Assembly (NCBI GenBank): GCA_000310025.1
Contig: FN648111.1
Coordinates: forward strand, 248,001-312,000
Reading direction: 5' to 3'
DNA from: Ectocarpus siliculosus
Lineage: Eukaryota; Sar; Phaeophyceae; Ectocarpales; Ectocarpaceae
DNA: 64,000 bases
Shown here one piece after another: positions 9,901-21,740 of this stretch. The notes beneath the pieces are model-generated. The model saw only the letters and a list, made by a program, of their open reading frames with translations, did not search any database and had not been told where the DNA came from. The position numbers and the translations under genes are program-made. Every line of letters begins with the position of its first letter. Position 1 is the first letter of the stretch.

Positions 9901-12036
9901 CAAAAACGTTGCTCTTCCGTTCCGACGCGTTGTAGATACGGAGCACAGTTGCTGCAATCACACGGAGGAAATAATGGAGATTTCTTTCGTATTGTCTAGT
10001 GAAAATAAACGAAACGTGCTAAGACACGTGCGACTCCTTACGAGAGAAAATGAGCACTAGTTCCATGCTAACCCGGCAACCATGAACCCGTGTACAGGGT
10101 TCCGGCCTTCAATGTCCTAAAGAATCTGCTGTTTATCATGGTGGGAGGAGACCAGGGAAGGTCTGTTTTACCTTGCCCACAAGAAACGCTGTGTGGAGGG
10201 GAAAGGGGACCAGCCCCTTTGCAAGACTCTGATACCTTTGGCCATTACTAGTGTATTTTGTGGGTGGGCGAAAAACTGGGTCGTGCCTCATGCATCGGCC
10301 CGTTGTTGGTACTTCCGCACCGTGGTGTCGAAGACAGTTCCTCGCCACACCAGTTTAACTTGGCGCCGACCACGGCGTTACTTTCTCGAATGTCGAGTAC
10401 ACATTATCAGGGCCTAGGGTTTGGGGAACCAAAGCGGCATCAACTGGTCGAGCAGTATCTCCCGGTGTGATGTTTCCGAACGGCTGCATTCAACGATGCC
10501 AGCTCCGTCACGCACATTTAGTTGTTAATGTTGTGTGTGTGCACATGCACGTTCGTGTGTGTGAAAGAAACTTTACTCCGTCAGGTATCGATGATCGCGA
10601 ACATGACTCTACTAGTGTAGTGGCATTGGCCACCTAAATCGCTTCGGTCGCATGGTTGGAATCGATGTACTGCAGGTGAAATATGCCCGGGAATGTTCTC
10701 ATAAAATTTGGTCATGTCTCGAACGATGCATAGCGGCGAGAGCGCAGGGTCAAGTTCGAACTACATGCCCTCTCCCCTCCCCCAACACGGTTAGGATGGT
10801 AGGAATACCTGTGTTTCTCTCCACGGTTGGCGTAGTATGCAGCAACACCGGGAATTCTCCTTGTTTGGACCTTCGAGAAATTACGCCATTCATTGCGCGT
10901 CTTTCAAATGGACCCCTGACGTGGGCGGGGACAGTTATGGTAAAAATGCCTCGGGTCGGCATTGTCATGTGCTTGTCGGTCAGCTTGCTCGTGAATATCG
11001 TATGCGCGCCAAATATTTGACGCTCGACGATATCTGCAGAGACAACCACGGTGAAGCCACTTTATTCCTTTCCTATGATGAAGCCACAGGCTTCACGGTC
11101 CCATTGTTTTTTTTTACCATGGGCCGCGCCGTAAGTCGAACCGCAAGAAGGAATTGGACGGGGCGCCGGGTCCCCCCCCCCCCCCCCCAATAAAAAACAA
11201 ACAAACAAACAAACGATACCGCCTCGCGCGTCGCTTGATCCCATGCAACCTGTCCCGGCTACGTTCGGATGCCCACGAGATTTGGAAACCCGGGCTGCAC
11301 GACAGCGCAGCCCTGTCGCTTTCCTTCTGTTGTTTCTTTTTCTTTTTCTGCCTCGTGCTTTTCGTCATGTTTTCCCGTGTAGTGAGATATCCCAGGCATC
11401 ATGCGGAAAATTTCGCGGGAACCTCAAAGATACAGCGGGAAGCAAGCAACGCCATGAAACCACCATACGGCGCAGGGCCCATGGCGATCAAGAAGGGCGA
11501 AGCAAACGATACTCAGCGCTTCATAGTGCGCCTATCGGTACTGCACGCCACCGCCGAGAGCTCGCCGTTGTGCTTCTTGGTGGAGGAACTCTTTGAGTCC
11601 TCCGATTTGGGGATTTTCTAGGCGGGCGGCGCGTCACGAAGGCCGACGGCTGAGCTGTGTGCTGTCCCGTTTCGCGGTCAAATTGCGTGCAGGGAGCTTA
11701 TCGCACAGTTCTGTGTTGGTAGTATAAGCGTAATGCACGACATCGGACGACCCGACGGCTTGTACTGTTGTATCCCGAAGCAGGTATCGCACGACTTCGA
11801 GTTGGGTGTTTTCTGAATGGTAGTGCGTACCATTGGGAGGCTCAATCGCCCGAGACTGCTACTGTGCAACAGTTTCGTCCCGTCTGGTAGTATTCGGAGG
11901 GAGATTTTGTGTTTTAGAAGCAGACACACGTGAGGATACCGCAGAGGCTTTGCGCCGTGTGGAACGTGTGGTACGGGGGATGCCTACCTCCGTAGGCCAC
12001 AGAAATATTAACCAAGGCAATTCGAAAGAGAACAAT
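9901..12036. other. Unassigned sequence between two LTR-like repeats
   Basis: It lies in intron 2 of the left membrane-protein copy. A minus-strand open stretch at 11049-10750 and others carry no recognisable domain. A poly-C run followed by (AAAC)n lies at 11173-11213. If the flanking repeats are LTRs, this would be the internal part of a degraded retroelement. Confidence 0.35.
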
Positions 12037-12074
12037 AAAATGAAAGTTTGTTGTCGAAGACGGAATAAACTGTA

Positions 12075-13520
12075 CAGTCGTGGGCCCGGTTAAGCGGTTC
12101 CCTGTTTAGCGGGATGCCCTGAATAGCGGTTATAAAATCTCGTGACACGGCTACACCCTGGTTTAGCGGTTGTGCCCTCAATAGCGCTTACTGGACATAT
12201 TTTCAGCCACCAATAGCGGTTATCGATTCAAATTTTGCAGAGACACAGCGACATTGGTCAGCCGCTTGGCGTGGTCGATGCTCGTAATAAAAGCACACAG
12301 CAACACACACACACACCATGCGGTGCGCGGATGGAGAACTGTAGCTTTCAGAAGCGGTACTGAGTCCAAGCGGCGGGCACGATTGTAAAGGTGACTGTGG
12401 TGGCCGCATGCACGGCATGTACGAAAAAATGGAGAATCCTGATGGCAACGAGATGCACCGCATTTGTCAAAAGTGTGCAACCAAGAAGGCCCAGGGTCCC
12501 CCTCCCGTCTCAAATCCACCCAACCAAGCGCAAAGAGGCGGAAAATGGCTTTCTAGCACCTGGCGCGAAAAAAACAACTCGCGCCGCAGCTACACGACAG
12601 CCCCTCACGCGGCCCAACTTTGGCCAGAAGCCTGAGGTTTTGAACATTCTTGACCAGAAGGTAGCGCACTCAGAAATAACGCGCAGGAAGAGATCGAAGC
12701 TTTGCCGAGGGATCGAATAACAAGGCTACCCCCACCTACGACAGTCGCACCAATGCTGCTCCGTTGGTCGAAAGGTGCCTACTTTCTTGAATTTATAATA
12801 CGTGGTTCGTTGAGAAGTTCTCCAGTATGTACACGGAGGGGCCTAACCCCTCCGACGACGAGTTGGAGCTAGAGCTAGAGCGAGATTGCAACCCAGAAGT
12901 TGACAGTGCGAAGGGCAAGGGAGTGATGGCGCAGCCACATACTCGGAGCTATCGGCGGATTTTGGCCAGCTTGAAGAGTGCGCTGAGTTGTGTGGCATGG
13001 GCGAGGCAGCACACTATCTTCGCAAGGCAAAAATGGCGTTCCTCGCAGCGAATATCAGAGAGATGTTGGGTTAAGCATGATGGAAACACGCGACAAGCAG
13101 TACAAATGAGCTGCTCAGCTCGTGGTTAGTTGTCATTGCGTTGTCACGTACTTGCCCCACGTTCGTTAGAGACGGGGACGATTTTCCAGTCTTTAATGAA
13201 TGGCATAGTCCACCAGGGAAGACAAGCTTTGCGCTTTCGTGAATTGAAATGTACTAATGTGCTTGCTGTGTTGTCATCCTTAGGGTCGATACTTCTTCAT
13301 CTGCACCCTCGTATGACGAACTACCCTACATCAAGACGAACTTTCGACGCTGCTCTTGTTGGGGCAAACATGGGCTTTTTCCCGGCCTAGCGGTTCATCA
13401 CCGCTATTGAGCCTCCCGGTTTAGCAGTTCATAACCGCTACAGAAGTTTAGCGGCGATGCCCTGAATAGCGGCTATAAGTTTTCGTGACACTATGGACCG
13501 CTAAACCGGGCCCACGACTG
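12075..13520 (+). mobile_element. Internally deleted Tigger-like (pogo superfamily) transposon
   Basis: The 1446-bp element has termini CAGTCGTGGGCCCGGTT followed by A or T and AGCGGT, a 24-bp inverted repeat with one mismatch. It is flanked by TA at 12073-12074 and 13521-13522, as in the Tc1/mariner superfamily. Subterminal regions repeat TTTAGCGGTT and AATAGCGGTTATAA. Inside, a plus-strand frame from about 12370 reads a zinc-finger-like HDCKGDCGGRMHG followed by RICQKC. Another frame near 12630-12700 reads QKPEVLNILDQKVAHSEITRR, which resembles the psq/CENP-B type helix-turn-helix. The DDE catalytic part is absent and the pieces lie in different frames, so the copy is dead. Confidence 0.85.
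12370..12720 (+). pseudogene. Remnant of a Tigger-like transposase N-terminus
   Basis: A Cys/His cluster (HDC, GDC, MHG, RICQKC) is followed, after a frame change, by a helix-turn-helix-like segment ending at 12720. In the family the N-terminal helix-turn-helix binds the transposon ends. No catalytic domain follows. Assignment rests on motif resemblance. Confidence 0.5.
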
Positions 13521-15288
13521 TAGTTTATTGTGCACGGAAGAATTCGGAACATTTGGGTTCTTGTTGTGCCGCCCCGGAGGCGTGTTGGTTGGGTTGTCTT
13601 GATTTGATTTTCTGGGGTCTTACAAAAAGAAAGGTCTCACGGAGTTCTCATTCTGCTGCCTCGCTGCTCTTGCATCAAGAGTTTGATACTGTTGGCCCTG
13701 AAGATTCTTCTACCGTAGATGGACCACGTACCCAACGAGAGGAAACGGGGAAGAAACGAAAGAATATGCGGAAATAACGAACACATTTTCATACCGCGAG
13801 ACGGTATCCGACTTCTCACCGCATGTCAGAGGCCTCGCTGATGCCCGGCAGCTGGAAGGTAGCTGCCCCGGCCCTGATCGCCTTTCGAAGGTCTACACAC
13901 CCGCCCCACCAAGACGCGTCGATTTGGTCAGTGGCTCGAGCAGCCCTCAGGAGTACGGTGGACGGGGTAGCTCCTGCTGCAAGCACTGCACTCCTCGCCC
14001 TACCAAGTACCCCGCGTACGCTTGCCGCTGAGGCAGTTGCCCTGGCCCGGTACCATTGAAGAACACTGTTCCGCACCGTCATCTCGTCATTGTTCTTGTC
14101 CCACTTGCATGCACGCCTGTGCGTATGAAGGTGCTCAAGTGCCAACACCCTCGGTTCCAGCATCGGTCCCCCGCCAAGCGACAACCGATCAGTTGTCATG
14201 ACCCAGTAGTGCTCACGGCCACGGTTCAGTAGCGCGCGGTACAGGTTGTCCCCTTGGGTGTCCACATCGATCGCAACCAAGCTCTCTCCAGCTTGTGCCT
14301 GGTTTCCCGTGATCATTTTGCTGAATGAGATAGCCGTTTGCAGGTGGGCCACGACTGGGGAACCAACCTGCGCCAGCTGCCCGGCGAGCCTTCCAGCGGC
14401 TCTCTGTGAGTCTATCGCTTCTACATGGTCTGTTGACAACTGCTTCACATAGCCCTCAACACCAGGAACTTCCATGGCCCAACGACCGGTCACCTGGAAG
14501 CTCACACAATTCTCGGCGCTCAAGATGCCACTCTTTGATATCGTCGAGATGCCAGCAGCTTCTGCAGCCTTCTGTGACGTTACTCAGATTGATGAAGTCT
14601 GAAGCACCTGCCGCAGCCAGGAGAACAGCAACCCCGCTACCTTTATCCCGTCCACGGAGTTGCAGAAAGAGTGACTGGAGCGTGTGTATGAGCGTGTCCA
14701 TCAGCACCAACCCCATGGAGAGGAGCCATAGGACAGCGGCGACAGTTTCTGCTTGAGCGTTTCCAACCTCTTCGCCGTTCACGAGCAGATACTCCAGCGC
14801 CAGCGGGGGGGCCCCAAATATCACGGCCATGACCAGGAGTGTAACCGATGTCTGCAGAAGATACCAAGTGCGCCTCGCCAAGGCTGTAAATTCTTGCGTG
14901 GGGGCAATCACGTCGCTCACATAGCTAACGAGGTGGCTTAGGAGAAGCTAGCAAACGGAACGAAAGGGGAAGAACCCGGAACAGCGGAATAGCAAACGAA
15001 AACGATGTGATACATTGTCCACCCATTGTTCACCCATTTTAGGAGTTGAGTGGCAACATTGAGAGCGGAAATAGCTATAAACCACACAGACTGTCACCAG
15101 CATGTAGTGGTCGACGTAGTCTTCAGCGAATAGGACCGAACAGCGAAGCACACGTCTTGTCATGGGCCCCCGATTACCTGAGAAGCCGTCGCAACCGCAA
15201 GCAGTCCTGTGAAGTACCCAATGACCCCAACGTACAGAAGGGCGACCGTGGGAATAGAGCTTTCATCTTCAATATGTTCCGAATCCAT

Positions 15289-16420
15289 CAAAAAGGTAGG
15301 CCCTGTGCTGCCGTCTGTGTCTGCAGGTGTGTTGGGCTGATGCTCCTGCCACGAATGCCACAAAACGTCACACAAAATAAGTGGGTACGGCCGTTTTATC
15401 GCTCCCCGGTACATGCGAGATAAATGAATGCCTGCCGAAAACATGTCAATTTCGTCTTGACGCTCTTGTGTCAACATCCACCAAGCTCAGGCCTTCATTT
15501 CGAATGTAGAGGGGAAAAAATGAAATAATCGAAATACAGAATCAACGCCCTGAAGTGTGTAGGAAGCGAACGAGTCTCGATTATCTAGCACATCATTGTC
15601 CCGACTCCGAATACACCGGCGAACCCCTAGTCTCCAGACCCTAGTCTCCAGACCCAGGTCGCTCGTGACCGGCATACGTAGGTGTACTTTGTCCAAGGGT
15701 CCCTAATAATAGGCATCCCGCACACGCACACACAAGCCAACTCCAATCACTTGGCATATGAAGCTTCTGCAAGGGTAGTTTGGACGATGAAACAGCCTTC
15801 TTCGCCTAGAGGCTCTTCATACCGATAGGATTCGGAGACCGTTCACCTTCGAGCTGGCTCGTTTTATATCCACACGAACTCGTGATATTTTCAAACGTCA
15901 TGGACTACTGATGGACCAATAGGTTGGGATCTCTGTAGTGCTGATAGAAACGACCAGGATGGCCATGAGGGTAGTTCCTTTGGCAGCGATGAAGGGGGAA
16001 GAGAGGGAACGGGAGGAGGACGAGACAGAGACCAAAACAGCAGTCGAGAAGGGCATCATGGCGTGGAAGAGAGCAAGAGCTTCGAGCCGCATGACCTTCC
16101 CCACAACAAAAGACGCAGGGCCAGAGAAGAATTTCCAAAGAACTGCTGTCAGCATGATGATGAGAATGATCGTACATCATACAGCATCAATGAAAGAAAG
16201 GAGGATGATCGCAAAAGCACTCCAAAACAAACTAGAGTGCAAGGTAGCAGCCTTCGTAGACGTGTGCAGTTTTCTTCTGTTGCTACCGTTTGTAACATAT
16301 GAATCTCCGCCATCCCGCCCACTCACGGGGTCCCAGTCAATGGCATTTTGAAGTATTTCGTGTTTTCAACCGCATTAAGACTGGTGTTTTTTCATTGATC
16401 AGCCGTTTAGCGCGGTCGAT
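15289..16420 (-). other. Possible additional hydrophobic exon(s) upstream of the left membrane-protein copy
   Basis: A minus-strand open stretch at about 16180-15898 encodes a hydrophobic sequence (VLWKFFSGPASFVV, then LALFHAMMPFSTAVLVSV) that could form two membrane helices. A loosely similar stretch lies upstream of the right copy (about 44420-44280: EFVVERASKARFIAAV and IMPASCLGCM). If both are real, the gene may have further 5' exons. Splice sites were not established, and the plus-strand reading is also open. Confidence 0.25.
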
Positions 16421-19400
16421 CTAAATAACACAAGCACCTAGGTACCGATCGAAATACAGTAATAACTGAAGTCCCCGTGTTGACCTTTTGCAAGAAGAAG
16501 TGTTCCGGACGGCCGCGTACACCGGTTCTAAATATTGCGATGATGGACACTTGTGACGCAAGGCACAAGTGCCCGGAGCGCTCGTCCCTGTGAGGGGCAC
16601 TGCGTAAGTGCTCGGAGGGGGGTTTCCCGAGAAGATGTAACCGTCTCTCGGGCTAATAATGGAAACCAATGGAAGAATGCCGATTGGTTACCATTCCCCG
16701 CGCGATGATGAAACGGTTCCTCCGCATGACAGCTTGCAGCGATCTCGCCCCCCAACCTGTCAGTGACCTTTGTGTCCGGAAACTGAGCACGAAACATTTG
16801 TGTACGAACCCGACCTGAGCGCTATTGACCTGATATCACAACTGTGAGTCATGACCACGCCTGCATGCATGCATGCCTGACCGGATGATGGAGTATCGCT
16901 GCTTGCTCGCTTGTGTTGATGATGGAACGCTTGGCACATGTCTACAATCGAACTCGCAGAGACTAGCTATGATCTGCGCAGGTGAGAGTGTCTTTGTCTG
17001 GAATATTGTAGATTAGCCTTGTCTCTGTAAGAGCAGTTGCATTTCAGGGAGGAACACGAAGAAAGAAGAGAGAGAGCGTCTCATCCTGAATCATCTGAGG
17101 CCAGTGCAATAATTCTTGCGTCGTCGATTGTGCACCCTTCGGAGACAAATGCAGCAAGTAATTATGTTCTGGGTGGGGAGATGAGAAGAGGAGCGGTGCC
17201 GTGGCATGCTATGTGAACGGCTAAGTAAGTGTGTCTCTTACGATAAAAGGACGACGGAAAGTTTGCACCGAACCCTTCCAGCTCATGATGGAATGGGTCA
17301 AAACACTCGGATGTAGTTCTACAATGTAGATGGTGAAACGACATACATACACAAACACACGCAGAATATTGCCGAAAACATTTAACTACTGTAGTAGGGG
17401 ATTGAAGGACCGACCCGCCCCCAGTGGGCGGCGGGGCCCGAATCGTAAGCCGATGTTAGGTACGGGAATGAGTAGAACGTAGCAGGGATAACGTGGAATT
17501 CAGGTTGCTGCGTGTTTCTCTACGAGTTTTTCGTTTATTTTTTTTTTAAGTGATCTGATGTCTCGTTCTCACCAGGCGTTGCAAACGTGGAATTTCAGGT
17601 TAAGTCAGCCATACAGTAGGTATCAGTGGACGCGCAGACCTCGGGTTTTGCACACATGCAAATCTCTTCGAAAAAACAAAAAGAACACTCAGACATTGTG
17701 CAGAATTTTTTTTCACTATTTCTAGTGCTACGTAGGACGATGACAAGTACCACCGTAGCTCACCTCCCTTCGATGGACAAGAGATGGTCGACAAACAACC
17801 TCTTTAGTTCTCCGTCTGCGACATTCATTCATCGACGCGAAGTAGGAACGACGATTGTAAACCAGGGATTCTTTGCGATTTTTTCGCGAATTGGGTGAAT
17901 ATGGATGTAGCGACCGCCATCTGTAAGAAAAATAAATAAACAAATTTGAAACAAGAAACTAAAAGTATTCCAAGAAAAAACTCCCTGTTGTTTTGGTGGT
18001 GCCGACTGCACGCGTACCCCCCAGACGAAAATCGCTTCGACGGTAGTCAATCATAATCATTAGAACTTGATCAATCGAAAAAAGTAGCAATTTGCAACAG
18101 TTGTCCAAATCCGTTGAGATAATCAGATACGGCTATACGCCGCCCACACAAACGGATGGACGGATTCCGGGTTATCGCAGATAATAGCAAACTCTGCTTT
18201 TAATTAGAAGATAGATGCGGTACTACTGATACTACATAGTACCTGGTACCGCTTTGCGAGAGGGGCGTTTTCCCACACCTACAGCAAAAAGTACGGCGTC
18301 GCTACGGGTTTGGACAAATTTGAAAAAGAAAACGATTACATGGTTTTCAGTCTTTATCTGGTATGTTTGGGCGCCGCCGAAAAAAACACTGAGGACGCGT
18401 GAAGATCCTTCACTTTGCGAGCAAGTTTTGCCGGATGAAAATATTGTGACGTTCCAAGTATGTATGCCCTAATACCACTTAGACTTCTTGAAAGCAGTAA
18501 AAAACTAGGCAGTTCATGACTCCGGGCAAAAGAGAAGAAAACAACACAAGAGTTCCAAATACATTTTATCTTTGAGAGAATCAACTTGGGTCAACCCGTC
18601 CACCCCTTCTGGTAATGCCGTAGTATCTACAGGTGGAGCGGGAGACAATATGTTGTTGTTTATGAACACACCTTGAGGTTTCTGCAAAAGGTGTATGTGC
18701 AATCGGAAGAAGAGTCGTCTCCACCGCGTGGTGGTGAGCTTGGTTGTGAAAGCTAGGTGGTCGCGTGTCTTGGTTTGGACGTCTTTAACTGCTGGCTGCC
18801 TTCAAGAACCAATATGTTTTCGTTCACTATATTATCTTGTTCCTGTCTATTATACAAAATTGACTGGAAACTAGCTTACACCCGCCCTGACAATCAATAC
18901 AGTCTTCAGTTTTATCGCTGTAGATACGTGATTAATCCTGTGGCACAGAATGCGTTACATACATATGTACGTACAGTAGTACGAAGATATGGTCTGGACC
19001 ATTTTGTCTGACCAAAACGAAACACCATTTTCCAAAAATCCTAATACTGTGTCCGTCCGTGGGTCGAAAATCGTATAAGATTGAACGAAGGATGTCTGGG
19101 GTTTGTGGCGCGGGATTGAATCGTATACTGGCAAGTAAGCAAGAAATTGCGGGGAAGTTTCATCGGGGAAACGGACAAGCAAGGGCGGTGATGACGTAGG
19201 GAGTACAACTTCAGCAACAGCAGCAACCAAGCCATAAGAGTGCACACCGCAGCTGCTCCTGTGAGACGAAGGGGCGATCTGCCGTACGTAGAGGGCACCG
19301 CGGGTTAGACAAAGAGTAAGAGGTGTGGGCTTCGGTTAGGTGACTGAGCGGGAAAACAGCACGGGGGGGGAGGCGAATTGCCCGGCGGCAAGGGGGCAGG

Positions 19401-19628
19401 GGGAGGGGGCGGGGGTCGAGGTTCGTTCATCTTCGGGAGGGTCGAACTCGGGGGCTGGGCGCGGACCAGCTCCGGGATTGGGGGGTGGGGGGGGGATTCG
19501 GGGACGGCAGGGGATTTGGGGGCCAGGGTAGGGGGGGTGGCGGGCGGGGTGAACTAGGGGTGCGGGCTCCGCGCGTGCACCGGGCCAACAGCGAAAGTCG
19601 GGGACGATTGGGTGTGGAAAGGAGGGAG
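16421..19628. other. Unassigned, repeat-like region
   Basis: No gene is recognised. At 16395-16425, CAGCCGTTTAGCGCGGTCGAT resembles CAGCCGCTTGGCGTGGTCGA at 12256-12280 in the Tigger-like element, so an old fragment of that family may begin here. Confidence 0.3.
19360..19560 (+). other. G-run-rich segment upstream of a possible first exon
   Basis: The plus strand holds more than a dozen runs of four or more G within 200 bases, so it could form G-quadruplexes. It precedes an ATG at 19629. It may be a promoter-proximal region, but no transcript evidence is available. Confidence 0.35.
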
Positions 19629-19695
19629 ATGGCACCCAAAATCGTGCGTGCGGGAGTCCCGCTGCCGAAGTTCGTTTCGCTGGAGGAGGTGACGG
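19629..19695 (+). CDS. Possible first coding exon, product unknown
   Basis: ATG at 19629 opens MAPKIVRAGVPLPKFV and continues to a strong donor-like site, ACGG|GTGAGTGG, at 19696. No following exon could be joined with confidence. The call rests on the clean codon content, the donor and the GC-rich upstream region. It could equally be chance. Confidence 0.22.
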
Positions 19696-19989
19696 GTGAG
19701 TGGTTAGTTGGTGGGGTTCGAGATCGTGGGTGTATACCACACGGTATGATCTTGCGGTTGGGTGGTGGCAGGTGCGGGTAATTGGCATGATTGCGAATTT
19801 GCTTTGCTTATATGCGCGCTCCTATGGTCGAGCTCTGAATATCTACTTGGGTGTAGTTTTCGTGGCATCATGCATCATGTTATGTATATACTCACAATAT
19901 ATATACTCACAGGATGGTCGTCGTGACGTGATACATTTCTTGTTATTAGGATAATAGGAAAAAATAAAAAAGGTGGCTCGATTTTCGTA

Positions 19990-20580
19990 TTTCTACAGCA
20001 GTTTGGACCAGACGCCGACTGTGTACATAGAAGTTGCCGAGTGTCGACTTAGTTGTGCTGTCACAGCATCTTCCACGCACTTCTGTCAGTGCTGGTTTGT
20101 TGATTGGAGTCTTGTAGGTCGAGCTACAGCCGTGGGATTCTGGGGGTTTGAAGGCAAAAGTGAACCAGAGCAAAAAATTGCATGCATAGCTCGATTACTG
20201 CTGTGTTTTTGCAACAGCAGTCAGTATGGACTAGACGCCGAACGACGTCCGCGTACTACCGCAACGACCTAACTGGATGGGATATTTCCTGCCACGGCGA
20301 ACCATAGTACAATGCGATGCAAACATCCGTTCGTGCGCCACATGTGTCGACGACAGGGACACGTAGAGCTCTCGCCATGTTTCGTCGTTACCGCGCGCAG
20401 GAGGACCCCTCGGAGATCTTCCACATGGTGCTACAACGACAGCAGTACTACTACTGTACATATAGATGTCGTAGGAGAGTGGAGTTGTGCTGTCACGGCA
20501 TCTCCCACGCACTCTCCTACCGGTGCTTGTGTCGATTGGAGTCTTGTAGGCCGAAATACAAGAATGGGTTGGGCTCCCGG
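19990..20580 (+). repeat. Pair of diverged direct repeats
   Basis: Segments 20021-20145 and 20454-20580 align. Both run from GTACATA through GTTGTGCTGTCAC, GCATCT and CCACGCACT to ATTGGAGTCTTGTAGG. A smaller shared motif, CAGCAGT...GGAC..GACGCCGA, lies at 19996 and 20216. Confidence 0.65.
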
Positions 20581-20789
20581 GTTGTGGAAGAAACCTGCCT
20601 GCAACAACAGAGAAGAATGCGGTGTTCTATTTACTACGACAATCCCGCTCATTTTTTTTTTTTGCGGCATGTGGTTGCATATTTTTCTTCGCCACTGCCG
20701 AAAAAGACCGCTGGATCTTTACGCAGTCCATCTTTCGCATTTATCATTTTACACCGCGAACGACGCAGGACGGGTCGACCTTCATCATT

Positions 20790-20880
20790 GTTGTTGTTGT
20801 TGTTGTGTCTTCGCACTAAAAACCGTTCCGATCTCTCTCTACCCAGTACCCTCATATGTCCGTACTTGTGGATAATTACC
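20790..20880 (+). repeat. Dispersed repeat, third partial copy
   Basis: (GTT)n, then CACTAAAAACCGTTCCG, TCTCTCTACCCAGTACC and TGTCCGTAC, in the same order as 3570-3660 and 2820-2910. Confidence 0.65.
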
Positions 20881-21577
20881 TGTTGTTGGAAATTGTGGGA
20901 ATCCCTTCATTCCGAGAGAGCCATAATAGGTCGGCATCCGGCCTTCTTTTCTTTTTTGTATGCACGTTTCTTCTTGTAAAGTTTTGACGTCGCGCTTGCC
21001 ATCGTCGCTGAAGTGTTTGTGTCTTCAAACCTTCTCAGCCAGCCTTCAAACTTCTTGTTGATAAGTCTCTGTGGTAACTTCTCCGCGCATGAGTCACAAT
21101 ATATGTATGTAGTTATGACCTGCGCTTTGACTTTCACGATGGGTATTTTACCCCCGGCCCCCCGTCTTGCATTGATTGGTGAATACCTGCGTTATACGAA
21201 AGGAGGATCGTTCCACGACGCATGCAAACGTCGACGTCTCCTTATACTTTTTTCCTTCGCACTCCTTCCTTGCGGCGGTTTTCACACCGACTTCGAACGT
21301 GGGGTGCAATTTCCTCTCTTCGTACCTTCCTCGTCGGCCTTCTCCATCGTCATGTACATAATGTACACCTCGATTTTTCGACTTTTCGATCCAATAGACA
21401 AGACTACGGACTGACATGTATGTCCCTTTCACCTCCGACGGGACCGCGCGCTCGTCGAGTGTCGAGATTCTTTACCACTTCCTTGCCTCTCCCAAGTCCC
21501 TTCTTCCCGCCCCTACAAGTCCTCTCCCCTTCTTCTTCTTCCCTTCCTGCCGGACACTCACCACCATCGGTCCTGGA

Positions 21578-21614
21578 TGTTGGCCCCCGGCCCCATTGGG
21601 GGGCGGGGGGCCAA
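21578..21614. repeat. GC-rich hairpin
   Basis: TTGGCCCCCGGCCCC, a three-base loop, then GGGGGGCGGGGGGCCAA: a nearly perfect stem of about 15 bp. Its role is unknown. Confidence 0.6.
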
Positions 21615-21740
21615 TCCTTAACCCTAGTACCAAATGTTGCCCAAGTGATCCTACCAACTGAAAAGAAAGAGAGTGGCAGAGCATTCGATCGAATGTTTCT
21701 CCGGGTACGTTACGTGCACCGACATATATATGACGCATAC

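Larger units (their letters stand above)
12037..13688 (+). repeat. Dispersed direct repeat (LTR-like), copy split by a transposon
   Basis: Left part 12037-12074 and right part 13521-13688 together match 9098-9327. The Tigger-like element at 12075-13520 sits in the loop of the AATAAAC/GTTTATT hairpin. Confidence 0.65.
7406..15288 (-). pseudogene. Left copy of the duplicated membrane-protein gene, frameshifted
   Basis: Three blocks match the intact copy at 35862-40213. Exon 1 is 15288-15178 (MDSEHIEDESS, then a hydrophobic helix VALLYVGVIGYFTGLLAVAT). Exon 2 is 14947-13820 and exon 3 is 8189-7406. The splice sites are conserved: donor CAG|GTAATC after exon 1, acceptor TTTGCTAG before exon 2, donor CG|GTGAGAAG after exon 2, acceptor CAACAG before exon 3. 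Exon 2 is 1128 bases against 1136 in the intact copy. The missing 8 bases lie near 14490-14510 and shift the frame, giving two overlapping open pieces (14920-14456 and 14523-13820). Intron 2 has grown to 5.6 kb by insertion of repeats and a Tigger-like transposon. The C-terminal tail differs from the other copy. The function is unknown. I call it a pseudogene because of the frameshift, although alternative splicing cannot be excluded. Confidence 0.8.

Noticed and set aside
9098-13688. Firm call of a complete LTR retrotransposon between the two 226-bp repeats
   Set aside because: No target-site duplication, primer-binding site or pol motif could be found. Only the repeats are reported.
15938-16351. 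Plus-strand charged open frame
   Set aside because: The minus-strand reading gives plausible membrane helices, and neither strand has confirmed splice sites, so it is not called as a gene.
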